The notes below the pieces were generated by a model. That model was not told the DNA's origin. It did no database searches and saw nothing but the letters and a program-made list of their open reading frames with translations. A stretch of DNA of 64,000 nucleotides from Helianthus annuus (taxonomy: Eukaryota > Streptophyta > Magnoliopsida > Asterales > Asteraceae), in NCBI RefSeq assembly GCF_002127325.2, contig NC_035436.2, forward strand, positions 20,185,645 through 20,249,644, written 5' to 3'. The position numbers were made by a program, and so were the translations under genes. The stretch's first letter is position 1; every line of letters begins with the position of its first letter. Of this stretch, positions 44,507-55,889 are shown in pieces.

Positions 44507-45332
44507 ATTATTTTATTTTTATTTTTATTTTTGTATTAAATGAAGGTTGCTAAGGATCCAAGTGGAAAAGAGATAAATGCATTGGCACAACACATTCACA
44601 ACTTATCAACACCAGCAACACCTTTTTTTTTCAACACATTGTATGACCCATATAGGGAAGGTGCTGATTTTGTGAGGGGGTATCCCTTCAGTTTAAGGGA
44701 GGGTGTCACCACAGCCATTTCTCATGGCCTTTGGCTTAATATCCCAGATTACGATGCCCCGACTCAACTCGTCAAGCCTCGTGAGCGCAACACAAGGTCC
44801 ACCTGGTCCATTTTCGTTTCAAATAATAAGGATTGGTTGTTTTAATTTGTCTAGTTATGTGATTGAAATGTTTGATATTTGTAGGTATGTGGATGCTGTT
44901 ATGACCATCCCCAAAGGGACCCTTTTCCCTATGTGTGCGATGAACCTTGCTTTCGATAGGGAACTCATCGGGCCCGCCATGTACTTTGGACTCATGGGAC
45001 ATGGTCATCCTATCAGTCGATATGATGACATGTGGGCTGGTTGGTGCGCTAAGGTATTTTACTATTTTAGCGTTTCATTGTTTCTAGAGGTGGCAAAATG
45101 GATGACTCAAATCGGGTTGGGTCAAAACCATAATCTTTTTAGCAAAGCTGATCGGGTCAGGCGAAATGATGGGCTAGTTAGGCTTGGCCCATTCAAATCA
45201 TTTCATAAATAAACGGGTCCATATTGAGACCTTTCATGGTTTTGCTTCGTTACTTCAAACCTTTTGTTTTTACCTTTTTACTAGTTAAAACTAAACATAA
45301 CTCAGATCAACCCGTTGATAAATTATTATTAA

Positions 45333-45399
<67 letters not shown>

Positions 45400-45849
45400 A
45401 TGGATGTTTTATTTCATTACTTTATAATGGATGTTTTTTTGGTTAGTTGATTCAAAAGCTATTTGGGTCCATATATTGATCAAGTTATGGTGAAAATGTA
45501 GGTGACATGTGACCATTTGGGGCTAGGTGTGAAAACCGGGTTACCATACCTTTCCCATAGCAAAGCAAGCAACCCATTTGTCAACTTACAGAAAGAATTC
45601 AAAGGCCTCTTCTGGCAAGAAGATATCATTCCATTTTTTCAAAATGTAACCCTCCCGAAAGAATGCACAACCGCACAAAAATGCTACATCGAGCTCTCAA
45701 AGCTCGTGAAGGAGAAACTTGTCTCGATTGATCCTTACTTTGAGAAGCTTAGTGATGCAATGGTTACATGGATTGATGCTTGGAATGAGTTCAACCAGTC
45801 GGCCGATGGTGCAACCACCGTCAAGGTCAAGCCTACCAAACCTAAGTAG
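43728..45849 (+). CDS. RGP: Reversibly glycosylated polypeptide / UDP-arabinopyranose mutase, copy B (4 exons)
   Basis: Exons are 43728-44051, 44546-44796, 44885-45053 and 45502-45849, with lengths (324, 251, 169, 348) and phases identical to copy A, giving 363 aa. The DDD motif (104-106) and R159 in FSLREG are present, and NLAFDREL is normal, so the mutase role is plausible. Unlike copy A, it changes other conserved sites: H231, H233 and S236 in [15 protein letters not shown] (copy A: GDGQPIGR), A210 for G, and S266 in YLSHSK where copy A has W. Introns are shorter (494, 88, 448 bp) and hold a CACTA-like insert and long TTA microsatellites. A clean TATA box precedes it. The frame is intact, but the pattern suggests relaxed constraint or a changed function. 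Confidence 0.92.
44081..44355. mobile_element. CACTA-like fragment in RGP-B intron 1
   Basis: It starts CACTACTAGAAAACTGG, a typical plant CACTA terminus, and has subterminal repeats of CGGTTGCAAA in both orientations. The far end (CAGTTTTCGTATATA) is a decayed complement. The target duplication was not verified. Confidence 0.6.
44430..44513 (+). repeat. (TTA)n microsatellite, RGP-B intron 1
   Basis: About 84 bp of near-uninterrupted TTA repeats end 33 bp before exon 2. A second tract in intron 3 lies at 45322-45398. Confidence 0.9.
45322..45398 (+). repeat. (ATT)n microsatellite, RGP-B intron 3
   Basis: About 77 bp of ATT repeats with one interruption. Confidence 0.9.
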
Positions 45850-47394
45850 ACACAAACTACAATATAACGTCTACTTACATTAGCTCGCTATTTTTAATTT
45901 CGTTTTATGTTAGAATAATGTGTGTTCTGGTATTTAATTTGTCGCAGCGAGCTATAATAAGTCTATCCAAAGACATAACTTATATTTCTAGCTACAAATA
46001 TACGATCTTATTGTCATTTTAGTGGTGTTTCAATGTGTGTTTTAAAAAGGGTTTATATCATATGTAAACAAACGGTAGGGGTGTTCTTAAAGTGTTGAAA
46101 TCAATCTAACCAATCAAAATGTAGCAAGTCGGTCGACTCAAACAGTTTGAGATTTATACGGTCCGTTTTGTAGTTCTTTATGGTTTGTTTTGAGGGTTAA
46201 CAACGGTCCGTGGCATTTTCTATATATATAATGCAAATCTGGGACCTATAACCGTGTTTGAAGGACCTAAAGATTAATTCATCGACCCGTTTAACCCGAT
46301 ACATGATATATCCATCATCCAACCCATAATACAATTAAACCGACCCGTTTAGCCTTTCAATGCAAATGAAATAACTCAATACAAGATGGAAATAAATGTA
46401 AAACTAAATACTCATGTGGATGCTCTAACATCATCTTTATAGAAACACAATATACACATCATAGTGGGTATTGTATTTTAAAAGGTGATAGACTATCTAA
46501 ATCGTGTATGAATTACTCTCAAATTATAGCATTTCGATAGTACTCTTGAAATCTTAATTGAATATGATGTGTGTTTAAGTTGCGAAAATGTGTATCATTG
46601 ATCTCCCAAGTTGCTACTGATGGCCGAAGATTCTTTTGATCGCCTAGTTATTGCTCATAGGATGTGTTGCAAATAAGCTTGTTAATCATAATTGATGTTG
46701 ACCATGTAGTTACTACTTATAACATAATCCTACTTATGACTAGTTCCAACCAAACAACCATGCGTCATCGAAAGCAAATTCTACTGCCTTTCAACATGGT
46801 AATCACCTGGTTGCAAAAGTCGCTAGGCGCTCCCTAGTCGGTCGACCGGGGAGTTGAGAGTACTCGGCCTAGGCGGAGAGTACTCGGGGAGTACTCGGAC
46901 ATGTTAAATTATAAAGAAATTAGTTTTTGGAAACAAATATATGTCATATAACATAAATTTACTAATATCTATAAAAAAGACGTGAAAATGATATTCATTC
47001 TTTAATATAATAAGCATAGAAATTATGTTTTGTTATCTTTTAAGTCAAACTCGGCCCGAGTTGACCTACTAAATACGATTTTGGCTGAAGTTGACCGCGC
47101 TTGACCGATTCCGAGTAATTAGGCGGAGTCCGAGAAAGTCGCCTCGGCAGCCTACCTTGTAGCGACTACTCGGGGAGTACTCGATCTTGGAAACCTTGTT
47201 TTACAATTATACCAATTGGAATTTCGTATGTCATGGGGGTCAGTCGTTGACTATGCAGTGAGATCTCGACCAAGGGCTCATGTTCATTCCGTTGGATCTC
47301 GCGTGAGGCACTGCCCTCTTGAACCCCTGAGGTTCATTGGTTAGAAAAAAAATCACAATAGTCTTGAACGAGTGTGCACTCCGCACTTTCTAAC
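45850..47394. other. RGP-B downstream region, no gene seen
   Basis: Presumed 3'UTR near 45850-46000, then AT-rich DNA. 46818-47200 is a GC-richer repeat with GAGTACTCGG words and TCGCTAGGCG / TAGCGACT near its ends, probably a hAT-like MITE, but without a convincing target duplication. Confidence 0.45.
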
Positions 47395-47935
47395 TTTAAC
47401 GAGTGGTCATAATTAGACACGGTTAAAGATAATAACACGTGACGTTTTACACGACTAGTTAACTCGAACATGACACGTTTAACTATACGTGTAATTTTCT
47501 TAAACAATCAACACATACATATTTAATAGGTGTGCTATACACAACATGACACATTTAAAATGGTTTAAGTGACTAGTTCATAACATGAATGACACGACAC
47601 AACTCACTAAACCATGTTAAATATAAACATTTACATAACATGACATGTTTAGCACGATTATCAAGACGACTCACTAAACATGGTCAAAAACTATAAACAA
47701 TCAAATAAAATTTATAAAAAATAAATCAATATTCAGTTATAATCGGTATAACTACATCGCTTTAATAAGTGACATAAACATATTATGTTAATTTACTTAA
47801 CACGATAAGTTAAACGTGTTATGTCATACTGTCATACACGCTTAACCGGACTAAACCCATTTATACACATTTTTAACCATACCAATAACATGTTAGCCCG
47901 TTTATGACCCGAACCCGTTTCCCACGAACATCTAA
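47395..47935. repeat. GACACG-rich repeat, plus-orientation copy
   Basis: Many AACATGACACGTTTAA-like words. The order of words (CTTAACTATACGTGTA, then ATGACACGACAC, then TTTTTAACCATA and GTTTATGA) is matched on the minus strand at 54330-54800. It lies between RGP-B and the FIST orphan exon. Confidence 0.65.
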
Positions 47936-48114
47936 ATACAATCTTCATGATCAAATGTTCAAACGGCCCCCAATTGTCCCTTCGGTAAGTTTGGGCACAA
48001 TTTGCATACTATTTATTTTTTTATATGTTGAAATTCGGAACACTTTTGTTCAATTTTTTAAAACATTAGTGTTCCAAAAAGGCTTACAAATTATATTATT
48101 TTAGTTATTTTCTA

Positions 48115-48708
48115 CTTCTTTGAACAAGATGACCTAGAAGGTTATATGCCACTTTATCCATTTGACCCGTTTCCATAATAGCTAGCTTTTTTGCTTGATA
48201 TGTTAAGAAATTACAAAAAAGATCTGTACGAACCACTCATAATTAGATGGGTCAACAAATGTCACATGTATGCTAACTATAATCATTTTCATGTAGGGAT
48301 TACCAAGAGAGTTTGATTGTTGATGGTATAGACATTAAAAGAGGCGATATCTTTTGTTTTTACCGCCTAGATTCCAGTGCTGCTTTATCTTCTGTCGCCA
48401 ATGTCTCTAATCATTTAAGATCTTTCGAGCAAGAGAGTGCCACGGCCGGTGATAAGTGTGAGGTGTTTGGTGGTCTTGTTTTCAATTGTTCTGATCGGGG
48501 TGAGATATTGTTCGGCCAACCAAATGTTTTTTGCTCTCCGTTTTTGGACAACTTTCCTGGCGTGACACTTGGCGGGATAGTTTGCCGCCTAGGAATTTGG
48601 CGGGGTGATTTGGCCTCATACGTTAAAGATTCTCAAGAACAAAAGTCGTGACGTTATTGCTTGCATGAACAGAGTGTTTGCTATCTAATCTTGTCTTATA
48701 CTGCATAA
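48115..48708 (+). pseudogene. Orphan last exon of a FIST F-box gene (FIST-B)
   Basis: The end of intron 9 (GAACAAGATGACCTAGAAGG, then ATAATCATTTTCATGTAG) and exon 10 from 48297 match FIST-C and FIST-D. Exon 10 is open from GDYQESLIVDG to EQKS, then hits TGA at 48649-48651. The same frame continues with recognisable HEQSVCYLILSY residues to TAA at 48706-48708. None of exons 1-9, including the F-box, is found upstream. It is a truncated copy with a nonsense mutation near its end. Confidence 0.82.
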
Positions 48709-49400
48709 AAATCTTGTCCATGGTTTCATATGATGGAAATAACAATCTCCCTTCCATTTTTATTTCATTCATGTATTAGTATGAAAATTGTAAGTTGGAA
48801 CTTTTGATATTATTCTGAATTTAAAGTAAATAATTAAAAAATGACAGATGATTTTCCAACATATAATATTTATTCGGTACTGATTCGGCACCCACTTTTG
48901 GTCATTTTCGGTACTGCTAATTTTCAGTTCGGTACGGTGCCTGTATTTTACTGAATTTTACATATAAATACCAATCCTGTACCGAGTACCGTACCATATC
49001 GAACATTTCAGTACCGGTACCCATATTTGGTGAATTTCGGTACTGGTAGTGTGGTACGAGCTCATCCCTCGCTAGATCAAACTATCCACTAGTGGAAATA
49101 TCCATTGGGCCTGGTGGAACGGAAAATCTTAATGGACTCAATCTCGGGACTTTTGAGGGCATTAATATGGGCTTATCTTAAAGGGGGTAGTAGCTGTATG
49201 ACCTGGGCTAGCAGGAAGGTCAATTGGGCTGGCTCTTTTTCTTAACAGGCTATTAGTTGGAACACTAACACATATAACATATGATAGAAACACTGAAACA
49301 CGGACAATGTTTGAAGCTTTGTTCAATCCCACATCCAAAATCTATTAAACTCGAGCAATAGACACCAAAGTCCCAACACAAAAGTAGCATACTTCTTTTT
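48709..49400. repeat. Tail-to-tail spacer with TTCGGTAC-rich repeat
   Basis: 48870-49070 is filled with TTCGGTACTG / GTACCG words in both orientations. Similar words occur near 36385, 40310 and 56810. The rest (49080-49400) shows no feature beyond probable 3' flank of FIST-C. This spacer is the apparent axis of the inverted gene arrangement. Confidence 0.55.
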
Positions 49401-52400
49401 CTATGGAGTGTAAGACATGATCAAATAGACAACACCGCACTCATGCACACAACAACCCGCAGAATTTTGTTCTTGAGATTCTTTAGCATAGAGAGTTGAA
49501 TCGTCACGCCCAATTTCCAGGACAGAGAACATCCCGCCAAGTGTCACGCCAGGAAAGTTGTCCCGAAGCGGTGAGCTGTCAAAGTCTGGTTGGACAAAGA
49601 ATGGCATACCCCGACGCCAAGAACTGAAAATATAACCGCCAAACACCTCCCTCTTATCACCGCCAGTGGTGCTCCCTTGTTTGAAAGATCTGATATAGGC
49701 AGAGGCATTGGCAGTAGAAGATATAGCAGTCGTAGGATCTGGGCAGTATAAACGAAATGTATCGCCGCTTTTGATGCCACTACCATCAACAATCAGACTC
49801 TCTTCATCACCCCTGCATGAAAAGATTATAATTAGGGGTGCCATTTTTAACCCATTAGTGGTTCGCACAGATTTATTTTTTTATTTTTAACAGGTCAAGC
49901 TATAATAGTAATGGATCAAATGGGTGAAGTGTATTCTTAATGCATAAAACCTTATAGATCATCTTATTCTAAGAAATATAATATAAATAAACTAATATCA
50001 TTAGTAATCATATTCCACAAAAAAAAAAAAAAAAAAAAACTCATTTTTTTAAAACTGGATGGAAGTGTTTCAGGTCAACCCACATTTCACCAATATCTTG
50101 AAACGTTGAAACTGTCGTGTTTTGATTTTTAAAATATATTATCTGGTTATGATGTTTTCAGATAGAAAATAACCAGTTTTCGGTGTTTAAATGGAGCAAG
50201 ATGTTTGTTATCTGATTGTTTTAGGGTGAAATAATCAGTTCAGGGTGATCAGTTTAAGAGCAGCTTATTAGAATGTGACAACAGCGTTTTGAAATCAATC
50301 ATCTGTTTCTGATTATTATTATTATCCTAAGCGCAAAATAATCAATTGAAGAGTAGCTGATCCAAAAGTGATTTTCGAGTTTTCAAACCGCATACTATTA
50401 TATTCAAAAGCAATCTCAAACGCCTATTAATAAGAAACTTCAAAAGTAGTATTCAAGTAGAGATGCATCGTTTCTAGTTTAAAACAACCAGTTGACCTGC
50501 AAAGTTGACTTATAAGTTAAAACGAATGCTTTTGGTAGTTATCTTACTCTAGAACGTGGTGGAATACAAGAGAAGTCACCCATTCGACTTTTTCCGGACC
50601 AATGGAGCATTCTCTTCTTCTCGTTACCCCAATGAAGAAATCCTCAGTGTCGACCCAGCGTCCTAGCTGTCGTTATTTATGAAAAGTTCAGGATATACAG
50701 TAGAAAATGGTTATTCCGAGCTACTTGTTCAGAAAACAATAAGCAGTGTAACTAACTACACGTAAAGAATGACATACTTCCTCATTAACTTGATTCAATA
50801 ATGCCAAAACATCAAGATTCTCGTATGAGCCTTCTCTTCTTGCAGTGAGCCTAGCCTTAAGAGTAGTTATCTCTTTAATAGATGTCACTTGGCATGTGGG
50901 GCCTACAGGTAGCAGTGCACTTGATAATACAGTATGAAATTGAGTTTCTCCAACACCTGCTCAAAAATATATATTTTTTTTTAAGAAAAGAGTCATAACT
51001 AAAAGTGATAAAACAAAAAAAATATATATATATTAAAAAAAACTGTAAAAAGTGAAGTTTTGAAGTTACCTGGAGGTTTGTTCATGTCCTCAGCAAATAC
51101 CAAGGCAAGAGCAGCAGTGTTCCTTGAGCTTCCACTAGCATATTGGAGAGAACAGCAACCACCACCAACAATAACAGTCTCCGGTGACATGGCATAATCT
51201 AAAATAAAAAAAGAAACAAAACCATAATAATAATTATAATAAGTTGCCATAACAAGATGAAGCGTTTCATCAGATACAACACTCACCTAATTTTTCCACA
51301 ACATTCATGCATTGTTGAGATCGCTGTTAATAAATCCGGTGAGTATAAAAATATGCAACAAGAATATGATCTTGAAAAAGAACCATGAAAAGCATATAAG
51401 ACATACACTGAAAATCATTATGGCAGCAGGGGATTGACGTCCTGATTTAGAAGCCGAGAACTCCCAAATATCTGTTATAAATTTGTCAATCTCGAAGGGG
51501 TCCTCCTGACAGGTGTATATACAAAGTTACATACTTATAAAAGAACAAATACAATTGCAGATACATGACAAATTTGATATCATGTTCACAAAGATGAGAT
51601 TTATTACCCCAATTCGTTGTGAAAGTGAGATTAAATTTACTTTGACCCCTGGTAGAAATCCAATTGTTAACATGATTCCGCTCCCAGGGTCATTCCACAT
51701 TCTCCACCGAGTCTACAGATTATTTGAATCATTATTTTCTTAATGTTAAAAAAAGCAAAATATTTAAGTAGAAAACAGAGTAAACCTCTACGAATTCATC
51801 AGAATTCACATCCCTTCCGATAACTCCAAAGGAGTCAGAGAGAACAATAGGAATTTTAGAGCTTAATCTTGCAGTAATCTGCAATTCGTTCATGAAACTT
51901 ACAATGCATTTCATGGAAATCATACTAATTTTAAAGTCCAAATAACATACCAGTCGGCGAGCCTCTGGCAAATCGACACAAAGACCAACAGAAACAATGG
52001 CAAAATGTGGACGGATTAGCTCCGATAGTACTTTATTCACCACGCCTTCTACAGCAACCTGATGAAAATTAGGGCATCAAAATGGTGTTGTGGTTCAATT
52101 ATGAGAAAGAAGAAGTCTTGAGAGAGAGGAGAACTATGTATTCATTCGCTAATAATTCTAACTACCATTCAATGACCTAACTAACTTGACACTGTCACAG
52201 CATAACCTTCAACTTACAAACAATGGCCCCTAACTATCATGACTACTATTTATTTCATAACAAATAGACTAATAAAACTGTAAAATTAGGGCTACCTGGA
52301 GGTCAGAACTTAAGGAGCAGGCGGAGGAGAGCTTCGGGCGACAAAGGACACGGCAGCAAGCACGGTTCCAGGAGCGGCTAACGCAATCGGCAGAGGCGAA

Positions 52401-52481
52401 ATCAACCGAGTGAAGTCTGGAAACTATGTTTCCAAGAAGGTCTATGCTGAGGTCATCAATGGTTGTTGGTGACGTCAGCAT
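49401..52481 (-). CDS. F-box protein with FIST-type C-terminal domain, FIST-C (10 exons)
   Basis: Exons, 5' to 3' on minus, are 52481-52296, 52058-51951, 51878-51786, 51712-51608, 51505-51407, 51323-51287, 51198-51070, 50956-50778, 50666-50548 and 49812-49401, all GT-AG and in phase, giving 488 aa. The F-box is at residues about 8-50 (LSIDLLGNIVSRL, CVSRSWNRAC). FIST-region landmarks are LIRPHFAIVSVG, GVIGRDVN, IMLTIGFLPGVKV, YAMSPETVIVGGG, GVTRRRECSIG, NFPGVTLGG and VYLIMSYTP. It would act as an SCF substrate adaptor, perhaps ligand-gated; the target is unknown. The start is the ATG of MLTSPTTIDDL, because the only upstream in-frame initiator is TTG. Two extra copies of this start region lie immediately upstream. 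Confidence 0.88.
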
Positions 52482-52985
52482 TTCGCTAATCAATGTACCT
52501 TGTTACATAATCAAACACAAATAAGTTCAAATAATAAATAACTTCAAACGTAATTCTTCTTTATATGTAATTCTGTTTGTTTATTGCTACTCTACAGTCG
52601 CCGGAGCTATGGTTTTCAACTTTCAACCACAAAAACAAAGGTCTATGCTGAGGTCATCAATGGATGCCGGTGACGTCATCATTTCGCTAATCAACGTAAC
52701 TTACATAATGAGACACAATTGATTTCTAGTAACTTAAACCTAATTCTACTGTAATTTTGCTTGTTTATTACTACTCTACAGTCGCCGGAGCTAGGGTTTC
52801 AACCATAAAAACAAAGGTCTATTATGCTGAAGTCATCAATGGATGTCGATGACGTCATCATTTCGCTGATCAATGTAGATAATGAAGCGCAAATGATCTC
52901 CAGTGAATTCAAACTTAATAATTATATACTGTAATTTTGTTTGTTTATTGCGATTAACTATACTATACAGTCGCCGGAACAAGTG
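52437..52985 (-). repeat. Triplicated start region of FIST-C (decoy ATGs)
   Basis: Three tandem units (52437-52637, 52638-52813 and 52814-about 52985) each hold, on minus, TCCGGCGACTGTA, an AT-rich leader, GCGAAATG and the first ~15 codons of FIST-C. Only the innermost continues into the gene. The other two read MMTSPASIDDLSIDL (ATG at 52682, stop 52623-52625) and MMTSSTSIDDFSIIDL (ATG at 52861, stop 52799-52801), each closing after four or five extra codons. Confidence 0.88.
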
Positions 52986-53246
52986 TACTTATAAAATGCG
53001 ATTAATGTACGTAAGGAAGTATGTAGGTGAGTTAGGGTTACGTACGGAATGTAAAGCGGATCGCCGGAAGAGATGAACAGCGGCGGTAACCGTCGCCGGA
53101 AAAGTTTGTTGGAGACGTACAAGCTGCACAACAGACGTATGATATGGAAAGGGTTTTTAAAATTAGATTTATGTTACTGTTAAAAAAAAAAAAAATTAGA
53201 TTTATGTTGTCAGTGTAATAATATTATTTTTTTGTTAGTGGTAATA
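52986..53246. other. FIST-C upstream region
   Basis: Presumed promoter of FIST-C. No TATA box was recognised. Contains TCGCCGG words and short poly-A tracts. Confidence 0.4.
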
Positions 53247-54241
53247 AGACCGTGGGGTGTTTTTTTTTTTTTAATTTAAAAAAAAAAACGTCGAATCACG
53301 CCCCTATCCCATTACATGCTGGCGTTATCGGACGTTTTTCGAGAAAAAAATTCGATTGGCGTTTTTCAAATCACGCCAAAAGGGCAAATTTTTTGGCCAA
53401 TCAGATAGAGATAGCTGGAGGTTGGGCCGGAATGGGACGAATTCGAGCTGGAATGAGGTTTTGTGGCTGGCCGGAGTTGTTGCCGGAAAACCTGCATAAA
53501 AACCGAAGAAGATGATGGAATGCAGAAAAGGTTTTAAAAAGTTTAGTTTTTACAATTTTGGTCCCTGTGGTTTAGATATGGTTTTAAATTTAACTTTTGA
53601 ACATTTGAATTTTGGTCCTTGTAGTTTAGATATGTAATATTTTCTATTTAACTTTTGAAAAAAAAAATTAAGAATGTAATGTCTTTTATTTAAATGAAAT
53701 TTAATTAGTTTTAATTAAAAAATTTAATAATTGTGTAATGATTGACGGGGCATTATTGGGCATTATCCCACTACGCCTTTTTTTTGTAAAAACGCCCAAT
53801 AATGCCCTCTTGCTGACTGGACTGTCACATGGCGAAAAACACCAAAGGGTAGGGGCATTATTCACTAAACCACTACGCATGATCTAATATTGTTTTTATA
53901 AATAAATCTAACTTGGTGATTATTGTTAGAACATGTGTACTAGTACATATGAATATGCCCTCATTCATGGACATTGTGCGAAACGTATCATCCTAGTCAG
54001 CAAAGGGGCATTATGAACGTTTTTCACAAATGGGCGTAGTGGGATAATGTCCAATAATGCCCCATCCATGATTACCCAATTATTATTTTCTTGTTTTTTT
54101 AATTTAAAATTAATTGTATTTGACATGGAATAATCTCATTGGCCAAACAATTTGAAGAGAGACACATTTGAGCGTGTTTCAAATCACGCTGGAGGGGGGT
54201 TGCGAAATAACGCCGGAAAAGACCACCACTACGGGTGGTCT
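53247..54241. mobile_element. PIF/Harbinger-like non-autonomous element
   Basis: Starts GACCGTGGGGTG after TAA and ends ACGGGTGGTC before TTA, a related but mismatched inverted terminus. Internal inverted segments carry GGGGCATTATTGGGC-like sequence and CACGCC words. It belongs with the GACTGTGGGGTATGGGG elements at 62048 and 63042. Boundaries are tentative. Confidence 0.5.
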
Positions 54242-54329
54242 TAAAAAGTTAACTTTACAAAGAGCAAAGAGTTAGTGTAGGTAGTCACTCTATGAAACCA
54301 TCCGTTAACAAAGAATAACATGAAGTTAA

Positions 54330-54800
54330 ATTGGTTAGTGTTTACGTTAAAAAGATTTGGATCATAAACAGGTTAACACGTTAATGATATGGTTAAAAAC
54401 GTGTCTAGACGGGCTCAACCCGGTTAATCCATTTATTACAAGCATAAGTCACATGTAGTCAAATATGTTAGTAGTTAGTACAACAAGTTTACTACTCGTT
54501 TATCAAAACACATAGTTTTATTGTGTCGTATTATTTTTTAATCTTTAACTATGTTTAGTGTTTAGTGAATTGTATTAATAATTGTTTATTGAATTGTTTG
54601 ACTTTATTCGAGTTAAGGCGTTAAGGAGTCGTGTCGTGTCATCCATATTCTAAACTAGTTACCTTTAGTTGTGTAAAATGTCTCATGTTGTAAAACTCAC
54701 TTGTTAAACATGTTTATGCTGTTGGTGTTTAAGAAACCTACACGTATAGTTAAGCGTGTTGTGTTCGGGTTTACTAGCTATGTTTAGTGTAAAAGCATGC
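54330..54800. repeat. GACACG-rich repeat, minus-orientation copy
   Basis: Its reverse complement aligns by eye along its length with 47395-47935. It lies between the FIST-C gene and an RGP fragment, mirroring the order on the plus strand. Confidence 0.65.
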
Positions 54801-54802
54801 TT

Positions 54803-55886
54803 GACCTTGATTATGGTTGCACCCAGTGGCGGACCCAGGAATTTTTTTCTGGGGGTGCGGAATATTTTCAGAGATTTTAGGCCCCTAGCTGTATAAAAAT
54901 ATCGGTTCATAGCGGGTCGGGTCGGATCATGTAAGACAAAAGAACATCAAACTAAAATTTATAAATCATCAAAAACCCGTCAAACGTCATTACAAATTAC
55001 AAACGTATTTAAAATTGTGCCCTACAGGTTTTTTTTTTAAATATATCCAAAATATCATCTAAAGATACTAAACACGCCATAAGTTCATTACATTCTTACT
55101 CATTGTTCCTAACACATATAATTTGTCCACAAGTTCATAAAACAACACTAAACACTTAAACAAAATAAACAATCATGTTCAACCATAGCCCATAACTTTC
55201 AATTATATTTTTAAACATTCAAGCCCTAATATTAAATGTTGATTACTTGTAACTAATCATTTAAACAAACAAAGCTATAAATAAAACAACAAAATCATTT
55301 AACTACAAGTCTAGAACAACAAAAAAATCAAAAAAATATAAAAGATTAAACCCTTACACATCTATATTTTCTTCTAATCATCACATAAAACAAAATAAAT
55401 AAATAAACCATACTAGTTCTGTATTGAAATTCTGACGTAATATGGGTCGGTCCAACCAGAATTTTGGTTTTTCCGGAATTTTGGGGGGCGGGATTTGGAA
55501 ATGGAATGAGTGAATGACTTTGGATTATTTTATTTAGTTCAAATTTCTTTAGGTTGGGTTTGAGCTTGAGCTTGTGTTAATAAAAATTGATTGTAGATTG
55601 GGTTTTGATTGGATTAAATAATTAAGAGAATAAGTGGTTAATAATTATTTTTTTCTAAGTGGGTCGGTTGAAAATTTTCAAGGGGTGCGGATGAAAATTT
55701 ACAAGGGGTGCGGTCGGGATTTCCGGTGAAAAATAACACTAAAAAATATTTTTTCAGGGGGTGCGCCCGCCCACCCTTGGCTTAGGGTGGGTACGCCCCT
55801 GGTTGCACCATTGGTCGATGGGTTGAGCTCATTCCAAGCATCAATCTATGTAACCATGGCATTACTAAGCTTCTCAAAGTGAATCC
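54803..55886 (-). pseudogene. RGP exon-4 fragment split by a hAT insertion
   Basis: On minus, 55886-55802 followed by 54823-54803 reads as the RGP exon 4 tail (FEKLSNAMVT, then IDAWNELNPSTNGAT). A TAG replaces the conserved tryptophan codon of VTWIDAW. The two parts are separated by the hAT element 54824-55801. Exons 1-3 are missing. Confidence 0.8.
54824..55801. mobile_element. hAT element of the CAGTGGCGGA family, perfect TSD GTTGCACC
   Basis: Ends are CAGTGGCGGACCCAGGAA and GGTACGCCCCTG. The 8-bp duplication GTTGCACC (54816-54823, 55802-55809) is part of the interrupted RGP codons. At 978 bp it is the longest family member here; no transposase ORF. Confidence 0.88.
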
Positions 55887-55889
55887 AGA

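Noticed and set aside
46818..47200. hAT-like element with GAGTACTCGG words
   Set aside because: The ends look element-like but no convincing 8-bp duplication was found, so it is mentioned only within the gap entry.
53252..53515. 87-aa ORF with a poly-Lys/Phe start
   Set aside because: Lies inside a Harbinger-like non-autonomous element; composition is non-protein-like.
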